Below are positions 40,001 through 55,000 of a stretch of DNA of 64,000 nt, in pieces. Numbering within the stretch: the stretch's first letter is position 1; each line of letters begins with the position of its first letter. The stretch covers positions 18,060,001 through 18,124,000 of the forward strand of contig OZ020317.1 in assembly GCA_963971305.1 (NCBI GenBank), read 5' to 3'. The stretch is from Arcuatula senhousia. Its lineage: Eukaryota > Mollusca > Bivalvia > Mytilida > Mytilidae. The notes beneath the pieces were generated by a model that worked only from the letters and a program-made list of their open reading frames with translations, was not told the origin of the DNA and did not search any database. The position numbers and the translations under genes were made by a program.

Positions 40001-43000
40001 TATATTGCCACCATAAAACAACTGCAATGGAACAACATTCAGTGGTCTTCTATATTGCCACCATAAAACAACTGCAATGGAACAACTTCAGTGGTCTTCT
40101 ATATTGCCACCATAAAACAACTGCAATGGAACAACTTCAGTGGTCTTCTATATTGCCACCATAAAACAACTGCAATGGAACAACTTCAGTGGTCTTCTAT
40201 ATTGCCACCATAAAACAACTGCAATTGAACAACTTCAGTGGTCTTCTATATTGCCACCATAAAACAACTGCAATGGAACAACATACAGTGGTCTTCTATA
40301 TTGCCACCATAAAACAACTGCAATGGAACAACATACAGTGGTCTTCTATATTGCCACCATAAAACAACTGCAATTGAACAACATTCAGTGGTCTTCTATA
40401 TTGCCACCATAAAACAACTGCAATGGAACAACATTCAGTGGTCTTCTATATTGCCACCATAAAACAACTGCAATGGAACAACTTCAGTGGTCTTCTATAT
40501 TGCCACCATAAAACAACTGCAATGGAACAACATTCAGTGGTCTTCTATATTGCCACCATAAAACAACTGCAATGGAACAACTTCAGTGGTCTTCTATATT
40601 GCCACCATAAAACAACTGCAATGGAACAACTTCAGTGGTCTTCTATATTGCCACCATAAAACAACTGCAATTGAACAACTTCAGTGGTCTTCTATATTGC
40701 CACCATAAAACAACTGCAATGGAACAACATTCAGTGGTCTTCTATATTGCCACCATAAAACAACTGCAATGGAACAACATACAGTGGTCTTCTATATTGC
40801 CACCATAAAACAACTGCAATTGAACAACATTCAGTGGTCTTCTATATTGCCACCATAAAACAACTGCAATGGAACAACATTCAGTGGTCTTCTATATTGC
40901 CACCATAAAACAACTGCAATTGAACAACATTCAGTGGTCTTCTATATTGCCACCATAAAACAACTGCAATGGAACAACATACAGTGGTCTTCTATATTGC
41001 CACCATAAAACAACTGAAATGGAACATCTTCATTGGTCTTCTATATTGCCACCATAAAACAACTGCAATGGAACAACATACAGTGGTCTTCTATATTGCC
41101 ACCATAAAACAACTGCAATTGAACAACATTCAGTGGTCTTCTATATTACCACCATAAAACAACTGCAATGGAACAACATTCAGTGGTCTTCTATATTGCC
41201 ACCATAAAACAACTGCAATGGAACAACTTCAATGGTCTTTTATTTTTTTACGACCATAAAAATGCAATGGAACAACACACAGTGGTCTTCAATACTGCCA
41301 CCTTAAAAAAACTACAATAAGAGGTTGATCCGTCCACAGTAGAACTGTCCCTAGTTGTTCCAACTTCTAGTACAACAAACAGTCCCAATTAACATTGCCA
41401 CATCCAGTGGCTTTTGGACAACACCCAGCCTACTTCAACGTTGACACCATTTATACAACATCCAACGGCTTTAACACCATAAAACAATGGTAAAAGGACT
41501 CCTTTGGGGTTTGATTTCTCTCGTTAACTTCATGATTTTGTCTAAGATATTTTAATATTGACTTACTTCAATCTCTGAGACTTCAATTAAAAGTACTCAA
41601 TACTGTCTATTAGTGAAGGCAAATTTTATAAACGGTTGTTAATGAAAGGTCCCTTGAGGTGTTGAACTAATACCTGGGTGTGCTATAGCAGGCAGGTACT
41701 GCTTAATCTTCCGGAGCACCGGAGTTAATTCTCCTTAGGACTAGAGTTTGCGTTGTTAATTGATGTTCAGTGGTTTTTGTGTGTCTGTGTTTTATACGTT
41801 GTCTGCTTTTTCGTTTTGTCCTTGTTTGTGTTTGCTGGTTTTGTCTCTGCCCTTTCAGACATTGACATTTGGATGCCCCAGACTTACCTCTGCTTTCCTC
41901 AGTTGTCAGGTGATATTTGATTTTTCTTACAACTACATTGGTCACTTATACAATTAGCATTTTTTTCTAATCTATCTATTACTGACAGGTTTAAGGTCTA
42001 TGGTGATCATGCATTTCTAACAGGATTGGTGGGTTATTTGACAATCCATGATAAAATGCTATCAGATCTGCTAAAGACAATGATGTGCAGTGTAACAGCA
42101 GGCAGCATCCAGTGGTTTCACTACAGGCTATTTTAAAGTGATGCTCTTCATTTGAATGCCCCCCCCCCCAAAAAAAAGAAATCTTAAGACTTAGGCTCTA
42201 TCCTACAAGTTTGACTTATAAAATGTTCCTGTTGTTACTTAAAAAATGTCTGGTATCTGGTAACAAAACATCATCTCTAATGTTATAATGCACAAAAATA
42301 ACATTTTTATGAGGAAAGATAGATATAAATTTTACACTTTTTCCAGTGTGCAAAATAAAGGTTATCATACCTGCATCACTTGAACTTCAATCAAGGTGAT
42401 CCCTGCCACTGACAATATTAATGTTTATACTTTTTTTAGTTCTGTGGATTCATTTATTTTTGTGGGTACCAATTTTTGTGGTTTGATTAAAAAGGACCAT
42501 TTCGAGGATTCTTAAATTTGTGGTTCTGAGGTCTGCATCATACAGATCAATGTTAAAATTTTGCTTCGTGAAGAAATAATTTCCAAGGGCCAAAGCCATC
42601 CAGGAAAACTAATACCCAACGAATAAAAATGAAACCACAGTTTTAGACATTCAAGCAACATATTTATTTAAATAAAAGAATATGTCCAAAAGACATAATG
42701 CCCCATCTCACAACATTTTTTTTTTCCGCAATCACTAAAGCATCACCAGGTGCACCTACCATACCAATATGGTAGATGTGGCATTTGTCAGTAAGCAGGA
42801 ATGGACTTTAACCATTCTTCTATTAGTGGTCATTCATGTAGAAAATATAGGTCACAGCCATTATCCTAAGCATGTGTTGTGCTTAGCATCACTAGGTGCA
42901 CCAACCATACCCATATAGTTGATGCTGCACATGTCATTAAGTGGGAAAGGACTTTAACCATTCGTCAATATAAGGTCATCCATGTGGAAAATATAGGTCA

Positions 43001-46000
43001 CAGCCACCATCAGAAGCATGCATTGTGCTAAGCATCACTAGGGGCACCTACCATACCAATATGGTTGATGTGGCACTTGTCAGTAAGAAGGAATGGACTT
43101 TAACCATTCTTCTATAAGTGGTCATTCATGCGAAAAATATAGGCCACAGCCAGCATTCGAAGCATGCATTGTGCTTAGCATCACTAGGTGCACCTACCAT
43201 ACCAATATGGTTGATGTGGTACTTGTCAGTAAGTGGAAATAGACTTTAACCATTCTTCTGTAAGTGGTAATTTATGTGGAAAATAAAGGTCACATCCAGC
43301 ATCCGAAGCATGAATTGTGCACCTACCATACCAATATGATTGATGTGGCATTTGTCAGTAAATGGGAATTTGGAAATATGGGGATTAGGGATGGACAGAC
43401 GGATGAATGGATGGACGAACAGACAGACTGTATGCACCTCTACTTTCGTAGATGGGGCATAAAAATATTGAAAAAGTAAGTGAACACAACACCAACTTCA
43501 TAAGTCAGCCTCAATTTTAAATCCAAAGCAGCCTTTGAGGTAACCAATGATTTCTTGCAATTGCCCAAAGAAAACAATACAAGGCATTACATGGTTAAAA
43601 AAATAATCCTAGAATTGTCAGTGAAGTCCTCTTACTTGACATGAACATTAAAGGAAATATTGAAATATTATATAGCCAAAGGGAAATGACCCAATAACAA
43701 CATGAAGAAAAAGACAAATATGCTTATTTTCTAACCAACAAATTTTGAGAGTATCAAAAGCTTTCAATGTACATGTATTAGTTATTTTTTATCCATTTTC
43801 AACAAATATGACATAGATTTGCATCTTTGAATCCAGTTAATAGCATAACATTATGGCTGAAACACAAACAAACAACTGCAATAGAAATATTTTATTGTCT
43901 CGGTTTTTTGACAAAGCTATAAATAGCAGTTTGTGAACACTAAAAAATAACCTACCAAATAACAATTGAACACATGCTTTACCCTGCATAAACTGACATG
44001 ATGTAATAATACAATGTTCGTAATTTTGAGATGTATAAAACTTTTTTCTGATATAGGGAAAGGAGGACCAGATATCATATTCAACCTTAAAAAAATATCT
44101 GAATTTTAGCAAACAAACTCTTTTACTATATGTATGATAAAACAAAATTTAGGTGCAGAAAAAAATAAATTTATATGTGTTCCAACAGACAATTTAGTCT
44201 CAAATGAACTGTTCTTCTGTTGATTTCCTATAAAGTACCCTTGTATATAACACATATTGGTTACTGGAGATTGTTAAATATGGTTTTCTGTATAAGGGTT
44301 AAGGGTCCTCGAATGGTTTATAAAAATTAAATAAGGTTTTGATTTGATAATGGCTGAATTAACATTTAGAGTACTAGATAAAAATGGTTGTAAAAAACAT
44401 GTTTTTATGCAATTCTTGTCTTCGGATATAGACTCTACATAAGTAACTGCATAGTTATCATATCTTTTACAGGGGGTGTTGTAAAGAAATGTTGAAAGCA
44501 AATAAAAAAAACTTGTTTGGTCACAGATAACAACTTCAACATTTTAGGAAGCCTAAAATATTTCAATAGACTTTACGTAAAGAAACTGAAAATTCTGAAA
44601 AAATCTGAGAGATGTTCACAGAAGGATTACATACTGAAACAAATTAGGTACTAAGCATGCTTCTAACAAATCATTTTGTTTTATTTCTAAATAAAATTAA
44701 CAAAGATATTCAGATTCTCAAGGGCCATTTTTTAAAGGACTTGAAAACTTTTATAGCAATCTACAGAATTGCAAAGTTGGGGTAATGCTTCATGGCTTCT
44801 TTCAATAAAAATCTTTTGTTTTCCAAATGTGAAACCTTTCATTTTCTTTCACCTTCTAGTGTTGTACAAGCATCATCTAAATGTTTGTAATTTCTGCCCT
44901 AAAATATGCTGTTATTATTACACCATGTCATTTCACAGCTGATTCTTTTCCTCAACATTTAACTTGACACATCTTCCACACACACGTACATTTACACACA
45001 TGTACACTCATTTTTATACACATATACACAAATAAATACACAGTACTTTCTACAATCCTAAAACTTATGTACACTTAAAATAGATATCACAAAAAGATTG
45101 GTTAAAGTTAATGTAAAAAATTGTCTAACAGTTCTAGACTAATGATGGGCTAATTAAAATGTAAATGGTTCTGAACAAGGAGATGTTCTGGATTACAGAT
45201 GAAATATATGATGAGCAATGATACTTATGTAAAATTTAGGCAAGTTTTGTGTACTGGTTGTACTGAATTCTAAGTACTTATATTTTAGTCAAGTCATTGG
45301 CAGATCCAGAAAATTTAAAAATGGTTGACAACATTCATTCAGTGACAGATCCAGAAAAATAAAAGGGGGGTTGACAACCCATTGTTTCTTCTTGGACCTC
45401 TTTTTTTAATTAAATTCCCAAGTAACTAATCCACATCTTGGATCAACCTTTGTTGTCAAAGGAATCAGTTAAAAGATTCAACAATCAAATCTAAGGACTT
45501 CAAGAATTATTTGTCTTCATTTATTCATGGAATGTAAAAGGATATTTGAAAAAAACAAAACACTTAAGAGTGAAATTAGCTCAGTTCAATACAATTTCAT
45601 TCATATATTTGATTCAAAACAGTTATTCTATTAATATTTTCATAGAAAATAAACCTCTAAAAGGACAATAATACCTAAATTATGGGTGAGAAATATGCAC
45701 ATTGGTTTAGATTTCAAGAATTGGTTCCATGAGTGCAAGTTTGAACACGGTAATGTCATAATAAAAATTTGGATAAAAAGGTCAAAAACTTTAACACTAG
45801 GAAAGTTATTATTATTGTTAACTATTCATGCTCTACATAGTTTGGGACAGTAATTTTATGACTAGATTTTTTTACAACCAGAAAAATGTTTTTCTTAGGT
45901 TCATGCTTAATGTGGAAATTTTAACCCCTTCATGATATAAGAGGAAAACACATTTTGATATGCTTAAAACTACTAAAAACAGATATGGATATTTTTATGA

Positions 46001-49000
46001 AATTTCAATGAAAAAAATCGTCATTTACGATTCACAATAGTTTCACAATAAATTGAATCTTAAGCTTGTAAGGTAAAAAAAATTCAAGTAATTGCATCCA
46101 AAATCAAACAATGATTTATAACTGATGCAGACTGAATAATTGTCCATGGTTTTAATTAATTGGAAAGTATTCAATTTTTAATATAAAGAGCTTTTCTTCA
46201 ATAATCAATTATCAAAAAAATTACTGTAGGAAACTTATAAACTGTTACAAAGGTGTGTATAATTATTCTTGTACAAAATGTATGAAAAAAATAATGGAAA
46301 CAAATGTCATATTGTCATCAGCATAACCTTGTACATACAATGGAATAGTTCTTGTATTACAAAGTAAAATATTCACATGCCATGGTTAAAGTACCATCAA
46401 AGAAGTTATTAAACATGGGTGCAAGTTTTGTTTTGGCTAGGAATGATTTTGATACGTAGATCTGAAATAAGCTTTTGAAGCTGTTTAAAATAAATTTATG
46501 TGAAATCCTCCCCCAACATAATGGTTAATTTTACAAAAATAAAATTAAGTTAAACATGTTAAACTAGTGATTTAACACACTGAGGTATTTCCACATTTCT
46601 GACATTTTTTATGTTATGATGAACACATATTTTCATCTTTTTCAGGAGGAACTTTTATTCAAAAGATAAAGTCTTATATGTCAAATATGGGCTTTTCCAT
46701 GAAAAAGTGTCCAAGAGGTTTGGAACTCTGTTCAATTTTTATTTCATTGGTGGTGGGTTAACCATGTTTCTAAATGCTTAAAAGATAATAAAAAGATTAA
46801 AATTCTGGTGGTGGAACCCTAAATTGGAAGGCAAGTTCCAACCCCCTAGTACATTTTTTGCTGGAAAAGCCCTATCTTAACATCAATCTAGGGATGACGA
46901 AAGTTTCTTAAAACATGTTTGTTTCCCAAACTTGTACCCATGACAACAACTCCTTGACGGTAAAATGCTTTGTTATATCATGATGCAGAGAGTATATCAT
47001 ATTATGTCGAACATCTGTGTCACTAAAACGTTTCAGCACAGCACTTCCATCTACGATCACGATGCTGGTTGACTTACCGCTGCGTCGTTGTTGTTGTCCA
47101 GCGACGAGTTATGATTGGTCGAGCCGTCAGCATTATTGTCTGTGGAAGTCCTTACATCACTAGCTCCTATGACGTCATTTTTTGATTTTTTTGACAAACT
47201 TTTGAAGCCATTATCGTCATTGTTCTTCTTAGACAAGTCAGAAACGTCTCCTGAACAGGAAGAACTATTACACGGGGTAGTCAATTTATTTAATCTCTCT
47301 TGATCAAAGAGTTTATCTGAATCTGACGACAGTTTGTTAAAATCACTATGAGAACTAAGGTCCGTGAGCCCTTTCCCCATGGTGATAGGAACAGAGGTAC
47401 AACGAGAATACAGATCCTGTCCGCTGGCCGACACTGGGGGAGTACGAGATCGGTCCTTTTTAGGATGAGTCTGAGATTGTGTCTTCCTCAGCAGGCCTTC
47501 CCTGGGAGTGTGACCTAGTTCTGGAGTTGACCTACAAAAAGTAAATAATTTTAATTCCATAGTACATTGATTATTAAAGAAATACAATAAACAGATTTTA
47601 TCCATACAATTAAATAACAAGAATTGTTTAGGAAACAAAATATATTGACTTACTGAAAGTAATAAAAAAATAATAAAGTAAACTAAAAGAGAAAAAAAAA
47701 ATTCCCCCTAAATGCTGATATATGTTATTAAACTGAGTTATTTGACAAATAAGATACACAAAATAAAAATATAGTAATTAATATAAATGGGTTATGAACC
47801 ATGTTAAAATCTCCAACTGGACATAGTTTTTTTTATAACTACAAAAGCTTGGATTTGTTAATGGAAATTAGCTTGGATAGAAGATAAAATGATAGCTGGC
47901 TAAAAATATATATAAAATATTGTATACTTTGTAGGTAATAGAAAACAGAGAACAAGTATATAGGAGTAAAGAGAAGAACTAGCATCTTGATCACCATTTG
48001 AGTGCTGTTTATATCTAGCTATTTTTAAATATATGTATTAATTTTCAGAATACATTGTATCAATGTATGTATATTATAGAACAGAAAAAACTTCCCAAGA
48101 AAGGCTAGTATACGAGCTAGAAGTAGGACAGATTATGTTATAGTTAGTATAGTATTATATCATATGAAGTTAGCAATGCATACCCTAACTTTTACTGGAA
48201 GAACAAATCAAGTAAAATAATTAATAAATAACATTCTTAAAACCTTTTGCTATCTATTATTTCTTATCATTACCAATGATGTAAATAATTTAAAAAGTAA
48301 AAGATATTTCAGACATTCCTATGTCTTTCATCATTATACTGATGAAATACATACAAATGTCCGAAATATCTTTTAAATTATTTACAACATTGGTAATGTT
48401 GCCTACATTTTAACCTTATTGATTAGTGTTTTATGTATAGCATCGTTTTAGATACTTTGTATTTATTAACGATCCATTACTGTTTTGTGAGAGAAACATT
48501 GAAAAATTTTTTCAGATCGTTTTATTATTTCTTTTCGATATATCAATATCTTAGTTCATTTCTCCTATGAATATTTTCAAGTAATGTACTGAAATAACTA
48601 TGCTAAACACAAGAGTGGTTAATCCTATACACTACAGTCATAAATCATATACACCACAGTCAAAAGTCATTAGTATTTGTTAATTTTGAATACCTAATAG
48701 TTTGGTTGATGATCATAAAGAAAACCTATTATTTTGTACTTTTGTTAAAAAAATGTCAATTTGATAAAAACATTTTAACAAAGTCATGCGATAAGGTTAA
48801 AAATGTCTGAAATCTACAAGAACTAAGTTAACCTTATGTCAATGTGATAGTCTAAGTGAATAACTTACGTTTCTTTGCGGACTTTGTTTTGATACTCTAT
48901 AGGTGATTGTAATGCTGAAATAGAAAGTGAAAATGTTAAAATAGAAATGGTTTTATAAGTTTTAATAAGTTCATGTTAGTAATGTTTTAATGACTGAATT

Positions 49001-52000
49001 TTGAACAGTATTGTTGCAAATTGAGTTAGTAGTAATATATATCATAAAATATTCTTAGCTGTGGAAATTTTTAGAAAGTCAAATTTTTCAAGTTGTTGAA
49101 TATCCTATATCTGTAGTCTCTGAAGTTTAAATGTAGTTCAAGCTCATAAAGTCCTCGTTTAAGAACAACTTGAAACATATATCGGATTATAATTGTCAAT
49201 TGTATCCAAAGACGTATAACTCATTCTGCAAAAAATTACGATTTCATAATATTTTTCCTTTAAAAATATCATGACATTTTTGATCGTTTAAATAGTAACA
49301 TCGTCTTTATCTTGCATGTCAAAGTTGAAACAACTTTCTTTGTAGCACCATAGTTTAAACCTGTAAGTTTGAGAGTCCATTTGCACTACTTTATTAAACA
49401 GCACCAAATTATTATTACCTTTGAGAAAGTCCCCTTGCATATCTAAGAGAGATGTAATCTTCCTTGTCCATGTGTTTTTTACAGCTTCACTTGGAGCTTG
49501 GATGACAAACTTTGAATCTGACCCTGGTGTTTTGTTGATCAACAGAAATCGTAATGGTTCACCTTCCACTGTTTTGGTCAGTGCCATATTATTAACCTGA
49601 AACACAAACAAAATGTAAGGTTAAAATGTTGATTGAACGCTGAATAACATTTCAATGAGTAATGTTGGGGTTTAACAAACTTTTTGACAAAAATAAAGGG
49701 TGGTCAGTTATCAGGGGCTTGGCTGGATACAAAGGAAATCCTCGAAGCATGATCAAAGTGCTCCCCCCCCTTTAACCAGCCAGTTGACCCCCCTTTTGAA
49801 AAATTATTAGGAAATCCACCACTATTAATGGTAGAAGAAAACATATTTTAAAATCATATTTCAAAATTTACTATAGATTAGCTGGAATCATTACTTTCAT
49901 CACATAACAAAAAACATCTTAGTTAACATGCCACAAAAATGACATCTGTGTATAAATCATAACACATGGAGTGGTGCACATCTTTATTGTCTATGCAATC
50001 ACTGTGTAAAATTTCAGAGAAATCCAGGTTTTTACAAGCAAGTGTTAGAATAAATGATACAGGTACCCCTAATTTGGATCAGACAGCCAGTTTTATTTCT
50101 TCTTTGACCTTTTCCTGTCCTTTGGAGCATTCCAGGTAAAACCCAAAATTCATTCTCACATTAATTCTAATTTTCATTAGACATATGTTGCCCCTCTTTC
50201 TCTCACCTTAATACTATTTTTGTAAACATAATTTGCATAAGACATGTTCCTTTTTTTTCTCACCTTCATACTATTTTTGTAAACATAATTTGCATAAGAC
50301 ATGTTCCCTCTATTTTCTCACCTTAATACTATTTTTGTAAACATAATTTGCATTAGACATGTTGCCCCTCTTTTTATCTTCCTCACTGAAGATGATGATC
50401 TGTTCAAACAAGAAGACCCGTCTCTCTTTAAACTTGGGTTGTGATTGTCCCTGTGGTGACTCTGATACCAACAATGTATCCTGAAGCAGTAAATTCCCTT
50501 GAGCAGTTATCTTTCCCTGAAAAGACATACAACATAAGTTGATGAAAACAAAATCAAACACCGAAATTGGTACTCAACAACTCATTCTTTACTTTATCAT
50601 TCCCTGAAAAAGTAATTTGACACATAAAATAAATGGAAACCCAAAGTCTTTACTTTTATTTGCCTCTAGCTGTTAATATTCTGATGTGGTAGCAAATTAT
50701 GCTATACAATACTATCTTTATATAACCTGTAGATTATACCATTCAACTGACAAAAATTAACTCTGAAATAAGTGCTTACAACTTATTTATATTTCAAATT
50801 AATCTTGGTTGGACAATATCCAGTAGAGTCAAAGTTGGCTATTCACTGCTTTCCTTGTTAATTTCCTTGTTAATAGGATGTGAAATACATGCACATAACA
50901 TAACTGTAGTTATGATATGTGCATCTATTTTAAATCCTATTTCAATGGAGCTTGTTATGGATTCCTATCTTAATGCACTAACTTTAATGAAATACTATTT
51001 GGGACCAATAGAGGCAAACTTTAATCATAGGATCGGAAACCAGGAAATAACCTTAACAATAAAGTTGGATATGCATATCATTTAAAACCTTTTAATAATT
51101 ACTTGAGTAAGACCAACAAAGCCTTAAAATTTACATCAGAACTCTGAAGCAACAAACTCTAATATGATTTCAAATCCTAGCAATATTAGAATATCGGAAA
51201 AAGCCGTTTTACTAAGTTCATATCTGCTGACAAGAAATAACCCCTTGAAATATGTCCATATAAAAGCATCTTATTGACACCCACTTTGGTAGAGATGTAC
51301 TTTTAAACTTACATCAAAACCCTGAAGACGCCCAACTTGCATCATGTCATTGGCAGCCTTTGGGACCACACACATCACTTCTAATGCCTTCTTCAGTTGT
51401 TTTGTATTTTCGCCAGCTCTCTCTGTGTATTTCTGGATATCCTACAACAACAAAAGGAAACATAAATTTCAATCTTGGTTAAAAATGGGACAAATCATGA
51501 AATAAGTGCTACAATATCAGGCCCCCTGTTCTACATGTAATGCTGCATTCCAAACAAAGAGTTGCTACAAAGACTATAAATTTCCCCCCATAATCAATGC
51601 TACTCAAGATGTTCTGGTTTTCTCTAAATAATAGAAGCAAATTTTATTGGAAATCATTTGTTTAACAACAAGCATTCTGAGAGTATTACAAAACAATACA
51701 TAGTCCCCTACTGGCCTCATATTTCAGTCACTGGTAACAATTTGTCAAACAAATAAATACCTAAACTTGATCAGTCTATTAACTACAAGGAGCAATAAAA
51801 AAGTGTAGAAAATAAAATTGCAATGGATTTTCAAATTTCAAAGGGCCATAACTCCCACCAAAATTTGTGGACCGGCACGAAACTAAAACTTAATCTGTAA
51901 CTCATCATAGTAAAATCACATACCAAAAATCAGTTCATTATCTATAAGCGTTTAGAAAAAAAGTGCTGAAAACTGAAATTTAGTGAATTTTCAAAGTTCA

Positions 52001-55000
52001 AAGGGCCTAACTCCCATAAAAATTTGTTGACCATCATGAAACTCAAAATTATTCTGTAACTATTGATGGTAAAATCACATACCAAAAATCAGTTCATTAT
52101 ATATAAGCGTTTAGAAAAAAGGTGAGGAAAACTGAAATTTTAGTGAATTTTCAAAGTTCAAAGGGCCATAACTCCCATAAAAATTTGTGGACTGACTTGA
52201 AACTCAAACTTGATCTGTAACTCATCATGGTTAACTCAGATTAAAAATATCAGTTCATTATCTAAAGCCTTAAGAAAAAAAGTGCGGAAAACTGAAATTT
52301 TAGTGAATTTTCAAAGTTCAAAGGGCCATAACTCCCATAAAAATTTGTGGACTGACTTGAAACTCAAACTTGATCTGTAACTCATCATGGTTAACTCAGA
52401 TTAAAAATATCAGTTCATTATCTAAAGCCTTAAGAAAAAAAGTGCGGAAAACTGAAATTTTAGTGAATTTTCAAAGTTCAAAGGGCCATAACTCCCATAA
52501 AAATTTGTGGACTGACTTGAAACTCAAACTTGATCTGTAACTCATCATGGTTAACTCAGATTAAAAATATCAGTTCATTATCTAAAGCCTTAAGAAAAAA
52601 AGTGCGGAAAACTGAAATTTTAGTGAATTTTCAAAGTTCAAAGGGTCATAACTCCCATAAAAATTTATGGACCAGCACGAAACTCAAACTTATTCTGTAA
52701 CCATTGATGGTAAAATCACATACCAAAAATCAGTTCATTATCTATAAGCGTTTAGAAAAAAAGTGCAGAAAACTGAGGCGTGACAGACGGACAGACCGAC
52801 AGAGGGCAAACCTATAGTCCCCTTCGGCTTTCGCCGGTAGGGGACTAAGTAGGGGACTTAAAATGGTACATAGTTTAACAAAACCATTTTACTTATTGAG
52901 ACTTTGGTAAAGATTTTAAATTTTAATTCAAAGCATGAATTTAATGAATCTATCAGTGCTCTTTTGTACTTTGAGTGCACCTTTTAAAAGAGTTGCTACC
53001 TATGCACAGGAACTGAAATATCATTTCTCAATGAAAATCCATTCAGCAGATTAGAAGGAGTAGTGCATATCATTCTTAAACATAAGGTGCCTAAGTCAAT
53101 TTTTTTTGCATAGGAATCCCCAGATATCAATCTGAGATATCTATATACATGTAATATAAGGTACACATCTACAGTATGTCACAAAGGTTCTGTTTGTTTC
53201 ATGAAATTCATGTAGAAGTATAGAACAAGAAGCAGATAAACTAAATGTCAGATGGACTACTTGTGTACACTATACAAGAATCACCAATAAAACCTACAAG
53301 GAGCAGGCTGAACAAAATAAAGATTTCAAATCATTTTGTTTGCTTTGGAACCTACCCTGAGTAAAAGTTGATACTTCATAATTCTCTGTACTGGTTTGAT
53401 AAGAATGTCGGGTAACATTAATCTGTGTCCTAACTTCTGTCGTATGTCCTCGAACACGTCTAAATATTCTGCCACTATAAACTCTGACTTAGGCTTGTTC
53501 TCACAGTATTTGACATACATTCTAAGTCTACGCTCCTGTCAAATCAAGCAATGAAAAAATGAACATAATATTAAGACAACAAAGTTTCTGATCTCTGCTA
53601 CAAATTTCAATAGTGTTTAAATGGCTAAAAAATTGTTTTTTTTTTGTAATGAAAACTTTATTCCTTAAGGTGGAGCAGGACAGTGGTCATGTGACTTGTC
53701 CAAAATAAAATGAAATTTGAAAAATATTTTGAGATTTTTGTGTTTTTAGAATCTTTATACCTTGTTAAGGCACATTTTATCAATGGGATTAAAAGTTGTA
53801 TTCTAAAAGTAGTATAAATTCTTAGCTAAAGTATGGTCAAGGGAGATAATTTGGCAAAAATCATGAAAAATCATCGTTTTTGGCTCCTATTTTTGCTTGT
53901 ACATAAAAATCAAGGGAAGAAACCCCACTTTAAATTTATTTAAGATGATGAATTCTTGCAAGATCTATAAAATGTCAAAAAATGAGGGAAATCTATTGAC
54001 CGGAAAATAAATGATGGAACATTTTTGTGTGTTTTTATGGCTTTTCCTATATAATTCATAGTAAAATACTGATACTTTAACGTGATATAACTCGAAAAGT
54101 AGGGAAGAAACCCATGAATTTTGAATCAAATTATGAAAAAGTACATCATTTTGGACATTTATTTTAATTTTGAAGAAAATCTATTGACATATTAATTTTG
54201 GACCTAAGTGCCACGCTCTACCTTAAATATGATCATCAAGTTTGCACAATTGCCTTTAAATAACAATAGTAATCTGAGTATGTATACATGTCCAATTAAA
54301 ATGAATGTACTTGGTATCTTAAGCCATTGAAATTTTCCTTTATATACCATTTGGTTATAGAGTGATGTTTTTACAAATTCATTTAATAGTCATCTTTGCA
54401 AAGTAACAGAGAATTAAATCACTTTATAGATCTTCAAAAAACTAAAGGATATGCAGAGCATTTTCTTTCAACTTTAATGTCTGTGTTAGACTGTGTTGAT
54501 ATTATTAATATATTTTCATAAATTACACTTACATATCTAGTAAATAGACTAGCCATGCCATCAACGTCTTCAACACATTTCTCTACTTCAGGTAAAAAAT
54601 TTCTAAAAATACAGTAAAAACATACAAATCTTAACAAGTGAAAGGTTTCTCATAAGCAAAAAACAGCCTAACCCTCTGACACTATGAATTATTTTAAAAT
54701 TAGTCACATTTTCATTTCTTTGTTTTGGATACTGTTTATTTCTTTTCTTGGAATTCATAAATCATTGATGTGATTTAGTTAATATGAGTGTATTTGTTTG
54801 TTGTGTTGTTTTTTGCTTGATCTTGCTTGGCCTGTTTCCAACCAGATTTCTAAATCTCAGTTCCCCCAATCCTCCTTCAAACCTAAGTGTAAAACACCCT
54901 CCCTGTGCCAGTCATAGACCTGATGGTTATTTTAATGATTTTCTGACCTTAACCTTATCTCCCATTCATAAACTTGATTTCTATTTCCCGCATACATCCC

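Noticed and set aside
39928..41157. Repeated open frames of 62-78 codons ([15 protein letters not shown]...)
   Set aside because: They are translations of the 50-bp satellite; identical frames recur at the higher-order period and have no domain, start context or splice evidence.
47115..47303. Plus-strand 62-codon frame
   Set aside because: Antisense shadow of the linker exon at 47078-47531.
50207..50321. Use of the copied PH donors as alternative splice sites that keep frame
   Set aside because: Reading past the real donor gives Val-Arg-Lys-stop, so no in-frame longer exon is possible.
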